Both the position numbers and the translations under genes were made by a program. This document shows, piece by piece, positions 34,278 to 44,000 of a stretch of 64,000 bases of DNA (position 1 is its first letter; every line of letters starts with the position of its first letter). Origin of the DNA: Planctomycetota bacterium (GTDB lineage Bacteria; Planctomycetota; Planctomycetia; Pirellulales; Lacipirellulaceae); assembly GCA_024278955.1 (NCBI GenBank), contig JAJRSE010000124.1, forward strand, positions 1-64,000. Direction: 5' to 3'. The notes below the pieces were generated by a model. It ran no database searches. It was not told where the DNA came from and saw only the letters and a program-made list of their open reading frames with translations.

Positions 34278-34806
34278 CGTACGGGCAAGTTGGCGCTACA
34301 CCCCCTCTATTGGGGTTTTGTCCCTTGGGATTTTCGATTGAATCGGGAATCGTAGGGTTTGCTGCATGGCGAGTGGGACAAAATAGCTTGAATTTAGGAC
34401 TTTTGGTGCCTTCTCTTGGGACAAAATTACGAATTGAATTTGAAAGTCGGATTGCGGAAACCGGAATGCTGGGGTGTAGGCCGGAACTGCGTAAAACTTG
34501 TTCCGGCCTGCTTCTGTGGAACTTGTGCTGCGGAGATTATCGCATTTTTGGGGCGGGAATGCGAAGATTGTTTTTGGCCGGTTCGAGAGCAACGTGTGCA
34601 GAAAAGTTGTAACCGTTCACGGAAAAAGGCTGGGGGTTTTTAACCACTAAGAGAACGAAGGACACAAAGTTCAGGAGGTAGAGTGCGTGGTCGTCGCCTA
34701 ATTTGGTGCGTTCTAAGAGAGTAGCGCGTTCATGTCAGTACTCACTTGAATTGCGAAACGAACGCACCGTTTTTTAACAATCACACACCCTTGTATCTTC
34801 TCAATG
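34278..34806. other. Non-coding region before the rhaA-end MITE
   Basis: About 530 bp without a supported gene. It contains a stretch AACCACTAAGAGAACGAAGG, then ACACAAAG, resembling a common AACCACGAAGACACGAAG-type intergenic repeat. Two sets of weak repeats of GGGACAAAAT (about 34375 and 34420) are also present. No promoter or RNA gene was recognised. Confidence 0.45.
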
Positions 34807-34929
34807 GAGAAAACGGGGACACGGTCCAGATAATTGAAGGTGCGGAGCAAACAGGGCTTGCAAGTCACGGCGATTTCAGAATTTATTATCTGGAAAAAAC
34901 CTACTAATTGGACCTGTCCCCGTTTTCTC
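34807..34929. mobile_element. 123-bp MITE-like element overlapping the 3' end of rhaA
   Basis: The ends GAGAAAACGGGGACACGGTC and (reverse complement) GAGAAAACGGGGACAGGTCC are about 21-bp imperfect terminal inverted repeats. Within the element CCAGATAATTGAAG pairs with TTCAGAATTTATTATCTGG. Such AACGGGGACAGGTCC-type repeats are familiar as REP-like elements in Planctomycetes and other bacteria (knowledge, not search). It lies across the rhaA stop codon. Confidence 0.75.
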
Positions 34930-36187
34930 TTTCGTACTGTTTTACTTCGTCGAGCCAGGCCGCGCCGACCGGCACCTCGGACTTGAGGCAGTAGTAGTCC
35001 CACACGGCACCAAACGGCAACGACTTTTGTTCTTCCATCAGTGCCAGGCGACTTGTGAAATCGCCTTCTCGCTCCAATTGTTGGAGGCGATCGACCGGTT
35101 CCAGCATCGCCAACAGCAGGCTTTTGATTAGGTTCCGCGTGCCGATCACCCAGGCGGCGACGCGATTGATACTGGCGTCGAAAAAGTCGAGCCCGAGATG
35201 GACACGGCCCAAATAGTCGCCGCGTACCAGTTCGTGGGCAATCGCCTGTAGCTCGTCAGAAAGCGTAACGACATGGTCGCTGTCCCAGCGAACTCCTCGA
35301 CTGACATGCAACAAGATTTTTGGCAAGTACATCAGGACCGACGAAATTTTGTCTGAAATGACCTCGGTTGGATGGAAGTGGCCTGCGTCCAAGCAAAGCA
35401 GCTTTTGGCGAGTGATCGCGTATCCCAGATAAAACTCATGCGAACCGACCACATAACTTTCCGATCCCAGTCCGAATAATTTGCACTCGACCGCATCAAG
35501 GTTGAGTTCCGGGCTGATCTCTTCGGCAAAAACTGCATCGAGCGAGTCGGCCAACCGCTCGCGAGGCAACCGCCGGTTGGCGGGCGTGTCTTTATACCCA
35601 TCGGGAATCCAAACATTGGTCACGCACGGGTTGCCTTGGGCCTGGCCCATCGCCGCGCCGATCTTCCTGCAAGCGATGCCGTGTTCGATCCAGAACTCGC
35701 GAATCTCCCGATCGGGGTGGGCAAGCGTAAGCCCGTCGTCCGCTTTTTCGTGTGCAAAATAGGTCGGATTAAAATCGAGGCTGATTCCTTGCTCGCTGGC
35801 CCAATTGATCCAGTCTTGAAAATGTTCGGGGCCGATCTGGTTGCGATCAAGAGAGTTTCTGGCCACGCCATGGAATTCGCCGTAGCTTGCGTGAAGATTG
35901 AGCCGATGCGTGCCGGGAATTAGCGAATAAGCTTTCTCCAAATCGGCTCGCAACTCCTCGGGAGTTCGGGCTTTTCCCGGATAATTTCCCGTGACCGCCA
36001 AGCCGCCGCCGACGTCGCCGATTTTTTTTTCAATGTTTTCAAAACCGCCAACGTCGTCTCCCTGCCAACAGTGTAGCGAAATCGGAATCGACTTGAGTCG
36101 ATCAAAGACCACTTCCGTATCGATCCCTAGGGCCGAATAACGCTGGCTGGCTAACTCGTAGGCTTGTTCAACTGGTTTGTCTTGCAC
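34904..36187 (-). CDS. rhaA: L-rhamnose isomerase
   Basis: 427 residues, close to E. coli RhaA (419). It converts L-rhamnose to L-rhamnulose. Conserved segments: [89 protein letters not shown] and [15 protein letters not shown], which carry the metal and sugar ligands. The last seven residues (ENGDRSN) and the TAG stop are encoded inside the MITE at 34807-34929, so the original C-terminus was replaced. The tail lies after the family's conserved region, so activity may be preserved. No rhaB or rhaD is adjacent. The upstream region holds a terminator-like hairpin and two palindromes. Confidence 0.93.
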   Translation of the reverse strand: MQDKPVEQAYELASQRYSALGIDTEVVFDRLKSIPISLHCWQGDDVGGFENIEKKIGDVGGGLAVTGNYPGKARTPEELRADLEKAYSLIPGTHRLNLHASYGEFHGVARNSLDRNQIGPEHFQDWINWASEQGISLDFNPTYFAHEKADDGLTLAHPDREIREFWIEHGIACRKIGAAMGQAQGNPCVTNVWIPDGYKDTPANRRLPRERLADSLDAVFAEEISPELNLDAVECKLFGLGSESYVVGSHEFYLGYAITRQKLLCLDAGHFHPTEVISDKISSVLMYLPKILLHVSRGVRWDSDHVVTLSDELQAIAHELVRGDYLGRVHLGLDFFDASINRVAAWVIGTRNLIKSLLLAMLEPVDRLQQLEREGDFTSRLALMEEQKSLPFGAVWDYYCLKSEVPVGAAWLDEVKQYERENGDRSN

Positions 36188-36417
36188 GAAGGCTCCGTCT
36201 GTTTTTTCTCTTTTGTGGAGAGGGTCAAATTTTTATAATTGGTCTTCGGCTGAATGTCGACCAGCAACGTCGGTCTGGTTCGTAGTACTTCACGGGGAAG
36301 ATCAGCTGCATGATCGGTTGCACGGGACTGTCGGAACTCCACAATGTGATTTTTGTTGACACATTCTGGGCTCTGGTGGCACGGTACTCAGATGAATACG
36401 GAAAACAAACAGCGCAT

Positions 36418-36453
36418 AAAAAACCCCGCCGAACACCAAGGTGTTTGACGGGG
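36418..36453 (-). terminator. Intrinsic terminator reading leftward, upstream of rhaA
   Basis: On the minus strand CCCCGTCAAACACC pairs with GGTGTTCGGCGGGG (one wobble, one mismatch) with a 2-nt loop, followed directly by six T. No protein gene ends here: rhaA begins 230 bp downstream. It may end a small RNA or act as a rhaA leader attenuator. Confidence 0.65.
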
Positions 36454-36504
36454 CCGGAACAGAGAAGAGGCCAAAGTGTTTACCATGGGGGGGATAATAG
36501 AGAT

Positions 36505-36532
36505 AAGGCAATTGCCTTCCGCAAATTTGCGG
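36505..36532. promoter_or_regulatory. Two abutting 14-bp perfect palindromes
   Basis: AAGGCAATTGCCTT (36505-36518) and CCGCAAATTTGCGG (36519-36532) are each perfect and lie with no gap. Possible tandem operator for dimeric regulators of the divergent rhaA and IMPase-family genes, or two RNA hairpins of a leftward transcript ending at 36418. Which is unknown. Confidence 0.4.
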
Positions 36533-36751
36533 TCGGGAAATGCTGGTAAACTCTGTTAACCTCAGCACCTGTCTTCTGCTTGTGATCATACTCATTTTGA
36601 CTTCCGTGTCCAGCTTTTTGAAAGAGTTCTTCACAAAAGATTCGACACTTTCACCTAGCCCATCAGATAGAAATTGACGTTATTGCTTGGTTAGCAACAG
36701 GTTACGACTTTTAATAGCGGCAATCGGGCCTAAAGAAAAAGGGATATTTTT

Positions 36752-37540
36752 ATGCAAGAGATCGAAAAATTGTTGGCCACTTGCCAATCTGCGGCACGCG
36801 CCGGAGCGCAAGAGCTGATGCAATGGAGAGGTCGCTTCTCGACACGAGAAAAATCGGCCAGAGACCTCGTCACCGATGCCGATTTGGCTTCGCAGCAAGC
36901 CATTCAGGCGGTAATACACGAACAGTTTCCCGACCATGGATTTCTAGGAGAAGAGAATCCCGACGACGACCAGCTCAACCGGCCTTTCTGCTGGGTTGTC
37001 GACCCGCTTGATGGAACTACGAATTACGTACACGATTACCCCTTCTTTGCCGTCTCGGTCGCTGTTGCACAAGCAGGAAAGCTGGTCGCTGGGGTTGTGC
37101 TCGATCCGATCCGGGAGGAATGTTTTCGAGCTTCTCTCGGGCAAGGGAGCTGGCTCAACGGCAATCGAATCTCGACAAGCGAAACAACAGCCCTAGACCA
37201 AGCTCTACTGGCGGTAAGCTTTCCCCCAAGCCCCCAGCTTGACGACCCCGATGTCAAGGCTTTTCTGAAAATCGCCCCACTTTGCCAGGCGGCACGTCGC
37301 ACAGGCTCCGCGGCGCTCAACCTGGCCTATGTGGCTTGTGGCAGGCTCGACGCGCACTGGGCCCATTTCATCCACCCCTGGGACTCTGCCGCTGGGGTCC
37401 TTTTAGTTCGCGAAGCCGGAGGGGTGGCAACGGCAAGCGGTGGGGGAGAATTCGAGCTAAAAAACGGAAATTACTCGGTAGCTTCGACCGGCCAGCTGCA
37501 TAGGACACTCCAGCCGCTGATTTCTGGGGAGGAAAACTGA
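36752..37540 (+). CDS. Inositol monophosphatase family phosphatase
   Basis: 262 residues. A Mg2+-dependent phosphatase fold: FLGEENPDDD (GEE region), WVVDPLDGTTNYVHDYPFFA (D-P-L-D-G-T, metal ligands) and HFIHPWDSAAGVLLVREAGG (W-D). Residue number and motif order fit inositol-1-phosphatase/SuhB or CysQ (3'-phosphoadenosine-5'-phosphate phosphatase) types; the substrate cannot be decided by sequence alone. ATG at 36752 has AAGGG about 9 nt upstream. It is divergent from rhaA and 132 bp before the first giant protein gene. Confidence 0.88.
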   Translation: MQEIEKLLATCQSAARAGAQELMQWRGRFSTREKSARDLVTDADLASQQAIQAVIHEQFPDHGFLGEENPDDDQLNRPFCWVVDPLDGTTNYVHDYPFFAVSVAVAQAGKLVAGVVLDPIREECFRASLGQGSWLNGNRISTSETTALDQALLAVSFPPSPQLDDPDVKAFLKIAPLCQAARRTGSAALNLAYVACGRLDAHWAHFIHPWDSAAGVLLVREAGGVATASGGGEFELKNGNYSVASTGQLHRTLQPLISGEEN

Positions 37541-37671
37541 CCCGAACCTAAAAAACAAGGACGAAAGAAGGATTTGCTTTTTGACGATTCGCCTGCGGCA
37601 TAGGATAATAGAGACAGGGCCAGCTCCTCTTCTTCGCCCCCTGATTTCGACCTCCTGCCTCTGGTTTTTCT

Positions 37672-40600
37672 GTGCGTCTCGGTTTTTCATGTTTTTGGTT
37701 GCTCGCGTTGTCTGCAACTCTAGCCCTGTATTCGCCTGCTGTTGCTCAGCAAGCCGATGCCGAGCCCGAGGGCAAGCAACCTGCGCAATCAGAACCGGTA
37801 ACGAAAGAAACAACGCAGCAAAAGCCCTGGGAAACGCGAGGCTCGCAGAACTCTTCTGGCCCCGATATTTTTCTTCTGCCAGACAAGAGTGGGAACCTAC
37901 GCAAGGTGCTCGGTTTTGGCTACGACGATTTTTTGAAAGCGTGGCAGCAGCAAGACCGCGAAGGCAAAGTTGCGCCGCCGAAGTACCAACTCGAACGACT
38001 GGACGTGTCGGGCAAAGCCAACGGTTCTCACGCTGACTTGCAAATTGAACTGGAGATCTTACCTCGCGTCGGCGGCTGGATCGAAATCCCGTTGGAGCTG
38101 CCCACGCTCACAGTACAAAACTGGGAGGTCAACGAATCGTCGGATGCCAATTACCTGGACTTCGACATCAAACGCGGCGGCTATCTGCTGTGGCTACAGT
38201 GTGAACCCGGCAAACGCAGAACTTTGAAGTTACATGGTTTATCCAAACTAAAACTTGCCCAAACAAACCCAAGCCTAGAACTAAAATTACCTCATGCAGC
38301 GAAGTCGAAGTTGGTATTCCAAGTGCCGATCGCCGACGCCCAGTTTGAAGTATCCCCAGGCATCGACCTCGAAACAACGGTTGTAGAGAACGTCGGGACA
38401 GAAGCACGACTCACCGGACATGCCCGACCTCTTCGACTTCAATGGACTGCTTCAGAACAGGAAGAGCTTTCGGGCAACACGGTTTTTGAAGTAGTAGGAC
38501 AGGTGGCCGTCCAGATCGATCGGCGTCGCACTTACTACGATGCCGAACTAAAAATAGACAGCTTTGGAAAACCACTCGAGCGCTTACGGATACGATTGCC
38601 TGTTGGCGCGAAACTTACCGGAGAACAACTCTCGGATGCGTATCATGTAGTAGAACGATCGCTCGACGCAAAGCGGGGCAATGTTGTTGAGCTTGAACTA
38701 TCCCAACCTCAAAGCGAACCTTGGACTCTCCGACTTTCTGCGGAACAACCCCTTTTGAACAAGCAGAACCGTAACCACTCGGAAGGCAAAGAGGACGCGA
38801 CCCACCAAGTGACTGGATTTGAGGTGATTGATGCCTTTCGCCAGTCCGGCACATTGGCTCTCCATGTCGGCGAGCAGCTTCAGGCTTACTTTGACTTGCA
38901 AGGCGATATTGAACAGACACCCAATCAAGAAACGCCGCAGGCACTTCCTTCGAGTATTCTCATGGCGAGCTTTGCCTACTCGCGTTTTCCTTGGAGCTTA
39001 AAGGTCCACACGCTCGAACGCCAACTTCGCGTGAGCGTTACTCCAGACTACAAAATGCAAATCAGAGAAGGCGAGGCGGAGCTTCGCCTTGCGTTGGACT
39101 ATCAGTTTGCGGGAGCACAGACCTTTACGATCCGGATCGACATGCGGGGTTGGGTGCTGACAGACAGTCCGATCGAGCCCAAGGGGGCCATCGATCCAGA
39201 CCGAATTTTTGAAAAACCAAACGGCCTGCTTGTTCTTTCGTTGAAGAATCCGAACATTCAACAGCTTCGCCTGAGCCTAGTCGCAAGGCGAACGGTAAGC
39301 CTCGGGCATAATACGATTCAACTGCCTGCCGCGCAGGAAGCGTTTGTTCTTCCCGGAAGATTGACCGTAGAGGCTGATCCTTCGCTGCAAGTAACGCCGA
39401 CCATTGCCGCCACAGAAGGAGTCAGCGCCGTCACCGCTTCTGGAGAGGCACAGAGTTTAAGCCCTAACGGCGATGTACTCTCCTTGCGTACGTTTCTCCC
39501 TAGGCCTTCGCTCAGTGCTGAGCTCAAGCTTCGCGAACGACAAGTTGCGGTCGAGGTAGAGACTCGAGTTGACCTATCGAAACAACTTCTTCGCATCCAT
39601 CAGCAACTAGACTACGAGGTGAAGTACCGCCCCACGTCAACCTTGCTGCTTCGGATTCCTGAAGCAATGTGGGAAGACAAGACGCTCCGTGTGCAACTCG
39701 AAGGGAAAAACTTGCCCTTCAGTATCGGAATCTTTAGCGAAGAGCTTCCTGCCGGGGAAGTACGGCAGCTGCGAATTTTGCTTCCGAGGCCACTACAAAA
39801 CAAGTTTCGTTTAGATTTCCACTATGAGGTCGCCTGTCCTGAATTACCTGACGAAACGATGGTCCCTCTTAGCTTACCTCTGCTTGCGCCGGACGACAAA
39901 GTGCTTAGCAACCAAGTGGTTGTCCACAGCGAAGCGTCAATTCGAGCGACGCTGAATCAAACAGCCGGCGAAGGCCCATGGCTGGCAACCACTGGAAGCG
40001 AATCGGTCGATACCGAGAAGGTCTCGCTTCAAATGGAGGAGGGCGGTAAATCCACGACGGTTCCGCTCTTATTGCAAATTGAATCGGAGAAAGACCTCGA
40101 ACTTCCAACGCTAGAGCGTGCGTGGTTGCAGACCTGGGTTGTCGGCGATCGACAGCAAATCAGAACCGCATTTCGATTTCGGACTTCACAACCGGCCGTG
40201 TTTGTTCAGTTTCCTCTCAATTCGCGTAAACCAAAAATCGAAGTCCTCTTGGATGGCACTCTTACCGATTTTGTGCTGGATCCCAATAGACGAATTGCCA
40301 TCTTGGTGCCCGATCTCGAAGAGCAAAAGCAACACACGCTGGAAATTCGTTATCAACAAGAAGCAAAACTCGCCAGTTGGGGGAGCATGAGACTCGCTCT
40401 TCCAAGTCTGGAATGCCGTTCGACAAGTCCGCTCGTCTTTTGGCAGCTTGTTTTGCCACGTGGGTGGCATGCGGTGTCGACTCCCGATCGTCTTGCTTCG
40501 GAGTCTCACCTTGACTGGAAACAATTTCGCTGGGGACGCCAACCGACCCGTTACCAACCCGAATTAGAAAATTGGGTCGGCGCGACTGCGGTCTTGCCTC

Positions 40601-41049
40601 CTCCGGGTTCCTCGAACCAATATTTGTATCGCGGTTTATCGGTTCCTTCCGAAATCGATGTGATGGTGGTTTCTCACCTGTGGCTCGTAGTTACGACCTC
40701 ACTCTTGGCGTTTTGCTTAGGGATTTTTCTGCTTCACAGCTCGGTTGCAAAACGTGTTCCCTTTTGGCTATTGGTCGCGTTACTGTTGGCGACTCTGGTT
40801 CTTAGCTATCCCGAAGTAGCTCTCCTAGCGGTGCAGGCAATTTTCTGGGGGGGCCTAATGACACTTGCCACATTCCTTTTACGTAAAGCGTTTGACCAGC
40901 AGCTTCTTCCTAAGAAAACCGGAGCCTCTGCTTCACTATCGGCTTCGACCGCTCTCACCGAATCCTGGGTTCAAGGCCCTCAAGGAAGTCCACTGCATGA
41001 GGAAGAAACCGAGACGACCTCGATTCAAATATCTGGTCCAGCATCATGA
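37672..41049 (+). CDS. Giant secreted/membrane protein, module 1 of a three-module set (1125 aa)
   Basis: 1125 residues from a GTG at 37672. Signal peptide: GFSCFWLLALSATLALYSPA, then VAQQ. Near residue 60 is DIFLLPDKSGNLRKVLGFGY, a segment that recurs in the next protein (see findings). The rest, to about 990, is repetitive beta-rich extracytoplasmic sequence (RLDVSGKANGSHADLQIELE, RPLRLQWTASEQEELSGNTV), not recognised as a known family. Hydrophobic segments at about 996-1070 (LWLVVTTSLLAFCLGIFLLH, FWLLVALLLATLVLSYPEVA, LLAVQAIFWGGLMTLATFLL) anchor it; a short cytoplasmic tail follows. It overlaps the next gene by 4 nt (ATGA), so translation is coupled and the two products may be needed together. 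The function is unknown. Confidence 0.75.
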   Translation: MRLGFSCFWLLALSATLALYSPAVAQQADAEPEGKQPAQSEPVTKETTQQKPWETRGSQNSSGPDIFLLPDKSGNLRKVLGFGYDDFLKAWQQQDREGKVAPPKYQLERLDVSGKANGSHADLQIELEILPRVGGWIEIPLELPTLTVQNWEVNESSDANYLDFDIKRGGYLLWLQCEPGKRRTLKLHGLSKLKLAQTNPSLELKLPHAAKSKLVFQVPIADAQFEVSPGIDLETTVVENVGTEARLTGHARPLRLQWTASEQEELSGNTVFEVVGQVAVQIDRRRTYYDAELKIDSFGKPLERLRIRLPVGAKLTGEQLSDAYHVVERSLDAKRGNVVELELSQPQSEPWTLRLSAEQPLLNKQNRNHSEGKEDATHQVTGFEVIDAFRQSGTLALHVGEQLQAYFDLQGDIEQTPNQETPQALPSSILMASFAYSRFPWSLKVHTLERQLRVSVTPDYKMQIREGEAELRLALDYQFAGAQTFTIRIDMRGWVLTDSPIEPKGAIDPDRIFEKPNGLLVLSLKNPNIQQLRLSLVARRTVSLGHNTIQLPAAQEAFVLPGRLTVEADPSLQVTPTIAATEGVSAVTASGEAQSLSPNGDVLSLRTFLPRPSLSAELKLRERQVAVEVETRVDLSKQLLRIHQQLDYEVKYRPTSTLLLRIPEAMWEDKTLRVQLEGKNLPFSIGIFSEELPAGEVRQLRILLPRPLQNKFRLDFHYEVACPELPDETMVPLSLPLLAPDDKVLSNQVVVHSEASIRATLNQTAGEGPWLATTGSESVDTEKVSLQMEEGGKSTTVPLLLQIESEKDLELPTLERAWLQTWVVGDRQQIRTAFRFRTSQPAVFVQFPLNSRKPKIEVLLDGTLTDFVLDPNRRIAILVPDLEEQKQHTLEIRYQQEAKLASWGSMRLALPSLECRSTSPLVFWQLVLPRGWHAVSTPDRLASESHLDWKQFRWGRQPTRYQPELENWVGATAVLPPPGSSNQYLYRGLSVPSEIDVMVVSHLWLVVTTSLLAFCLGIFLLHSSVAKRVPFWLLVALLLATLVLSYPEVALLAVQAIFWGGLMTLATFLLRKAFDQQLLPKKTGASASLSASTALTESWVQGPQGSPLHEEETETTSIQISGPAS

Positions 41050-44000
41050 GAACGCGACAAAAATTTGAACGCCGAGCGTCGAATATCCGCAGCTTCTTTG
41101 TTGCGACGGCCTTCGTCTGCATTCTAGGCCTAGTGGAAAGCATCGCAATCGCTGAAGCAGAGGACGTCGAAGCTTCTCGCGTCGGAAGCTACCGACGGCT
41201 TTTCGTACCGGCAGACTCTCCGGAGGAATGGCCGATCGGAGAAAAACGTTATCTGCCAATTAAAGAAACGAAGTTTGAGCAGCTGATTGAGCAACAGAGC
41301 GAGCGTCAGAAAAAAAAACGCTCTGCAGTGCAGATTACAGGAGCTACTTACTACGCCGAGCTTGTCGACGATCAGCTTCTCGTAGGACATGCAGACCTGG
41401 AGTTAAAAACCTCCTCAAAACAGTCGCGACTTCAACCGCTCTCGCCGCTAAATCTTTCGATCACTTCGGCGTCCTGGAAACAACATGACGAGGCGAGCGC
41501 TGAGATAGGCATCTGGCAGCGGCCAGGCCAGCAACCGAAGATGGCGGTCATGGTAACGCAATCGGATATTCTCCATCTGAATTGGCAGCTCCGCGCTCGC
41601 GTTTCAAACTCTTCGAGTACCGATTTTCGCCTTGAGTTGCCTCTTGTGGTGCCGCAATCGCTGTCTCTCGTATTACCAAAGAACCATTCCGCTGTTCTCA
41701 ACTCCGGCGAGCTGCTCCGCACCGAAGAGCTTTCCAACGGAAAAATGCGATGGTGGTTTCAGCTTGCCCCGACCGAATTGCATCCGTTAAAGATTCTGAG
41801 GCAGTCGCTGATTGCTACGCAAAAGACTCTGCCGCTGGCGACTCAATCGACAATCTACCAGTTCGATCCAAAAGGATTAACGATCCACACCACTCTTAAC
41901 TTGGGTGCAGACGAAAGTTCGTTGGGCGATTTAGTTTTCGCTGTTTCAGGCGGGGCCAAAGTCGTATCGGTAACCAAAAACCAGCAAACAGCGGCTTGGC
42001 GAGTTGACGAAAGTTCTAATGGCATACAGCTGGTTGTTCCGCGAAGCGCGTCTCGCTTGCCGATGACGCTCGAAATCCGCAGTCTCGCTCAAATGCAATT
42101 CGACCAAACTTGGCAGCTTCCTTTATTACGTCTTCGAGATGTGTCTTGGTCGTTAGGTACTGCGCGTCTATTAGTTTCTCCCGGCTTGGAACTGCGTTGG
42201 CTGGTTCCTCGGCAAGCGTCGTTACAACGAATCGAAGGGCTTGATCAGAAGCAGCCAGGGGAGGAGGAATATATCCTACAAGAGTGGTCTGAAGATTCTT
42301 CGGTCGAGGTGGTGGTGAGTCGAAGTCCTTCCCAGCTGCAGATACGTGCGGCGACTACGATCGATGTCGACCCCAAGGATTCGGAAGTAGGAGATTCTCG
42401 CTCCAGCGAGTCGACTGCTCAGATAGTCGTTGACCTGATCTGCAAAGGCCCTCCCGTTTACCAGCTTGAAGCGGAAGTCTCTGCCGGCTGGTCGATTGAA
42501 TCGATCAAGACGGTTCCCTCGTCAGCACTCGGCGAATGGCATTTGCTCGAAGACTCCGACCGTCGCTTGATACGCATTCAACTCCACGAGCCGGTCCTCT
42601 CTTCGAGCCCTTTGAGGCTAGAGATCGACTCTCGTTTTGAAATGGAGGGTTCCCTGTTACCGGCTCGCGTCAACCGGCTTTCGCCGCTGCGTTTTCTTAC
42701 AGGAAGAAATACTCGCAACCTGCTTTTGTTGCGGAGTAGACAACAGGGGCAGATGGAGTTGCTCCATGGACTCGATCATTCCCAATTGTCTGCCGAGTCG
42801 CTTAACGCCGAGGATGCAACGCTTCTGCCTGAGTTGGGCGATGGAGTGCTTCTCGACCTCACTCACCTAGAAGAAAACACCCTGGTGGAGCTCCAGGCGG
42901 GACGAGATCGATACGATGCCGAAGTCCGTGTCGAGGTGCGTGTGCTTCCCGATTCTTTCCTTCAGCATTATCGGATTGATTGCAAGCCAATTTCTGGAGT
43001 TGTCTCTGAATTAGTCGTTCAATTCGATCAAGCATTACCAAGCGAAGCCCAATGGAAACTAGTGGGGCATCCAGGTAGCGTTGTCGCCAAGCGGCTGGAG
43101 CCATCTGAAAACGAAGGCTCGGATAAGATCGAGTCTCCCGCCTATGGCTTGCAGTTTCCCGCAGTTGTCGATGGTCCTTTTAGCCTAGAAGTACAGTACT
43201 CAAGTCCTGCGAAAGAAAAGCAAACCTGCAACATGCTTTCTCTTTTCAATTCGTCCGATTGGCATACGCAAGTTGCCGAAGCCTCCGGTTGGCGAGGCCA
43301 AGTGGTCGTGCGAGGCCCTCTTGATGGTGTCCAAGTCGATGACTTGGGTTGGACCCCTATTGCCATGCAAGAAACTAAGACTGATACAGAATTTTCTCTG
43401 CCGGTGCTTGGGTGCTATCGAATAATCGCTGAACGCAACGCAAACTCCGAACCGCTTGTTGTCCGCAGGCAAGCAGGCAAGTCGGTTGAGCTGGGGCTCT
43501 TCGCTTGGACTGCCGATATCCAGTCGCTCCATGCGGCTGACGGCGACGCAATTTATGTCGCAACTTATTATCTCGAAAACACGAGTTCGTCGGGTGCCGA
43601 TATTCAATTACCTGAAGGTGCGGAACTCCAAGAAGCCTGGCTTGATCAGCAGCACTTCGAGCCGAGAGAAGTACTAGGCAACGATCGCAACTGTCGATTT
43701 CATTTCAATAGCAACCGGCGTTACCCAACCCTCGCTGTGCAATATCTAGTTCGAGGTGCTGCCTTGAAACACTCGGCGTCGCTCGAACCCCTGCTGCCAG
43801 AATGTTCGTTCCCGGTTGGTGCCGGTCGATGGACGCTGTGGACTCCTGAACAATTCACGGTTCGTAGTAGCGAAGACGAGGCCAGTCGGTATGTCTCCTG
43901 GGTTAAACGCTTGTTTGGTCCGTTGTCGCGGTCAGCGGGCCAGTCGGTTTTCAATCCCTTTCGCGCCAGTAGCTGGAAAGCAATATGGTCTACGCCTCTC

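Larger units (their letters stand above)
36188..36751. other. Intergenic region upstream of rhaA and the IMPase-family gene
   Basis: About 560 bp between divergent genes. It contains an orphan minus-strand terminator (36418-36453) and two adjacent palindromes (36505-36532). No gene with coding character was found; the reading frame open on the minus strand at 36302-36634 spans the terminator hairpin and is not supported. Confidence 0.5.

Noticed and set aside
34278-34806. Possible small gene or RNA between the 876-aa protein and rhaA
   Set aside because: Open frames are short, without Shine-Dalgarno or consistent composition; no tRNA or known RNA motif could be seen.
36302-36634. 110-codon open frame on the minus strand upstream of rhaA
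   Set aside because: It spans a terminator hairpin and two palindromes, and has no Shine-Dalgarno or family motif.
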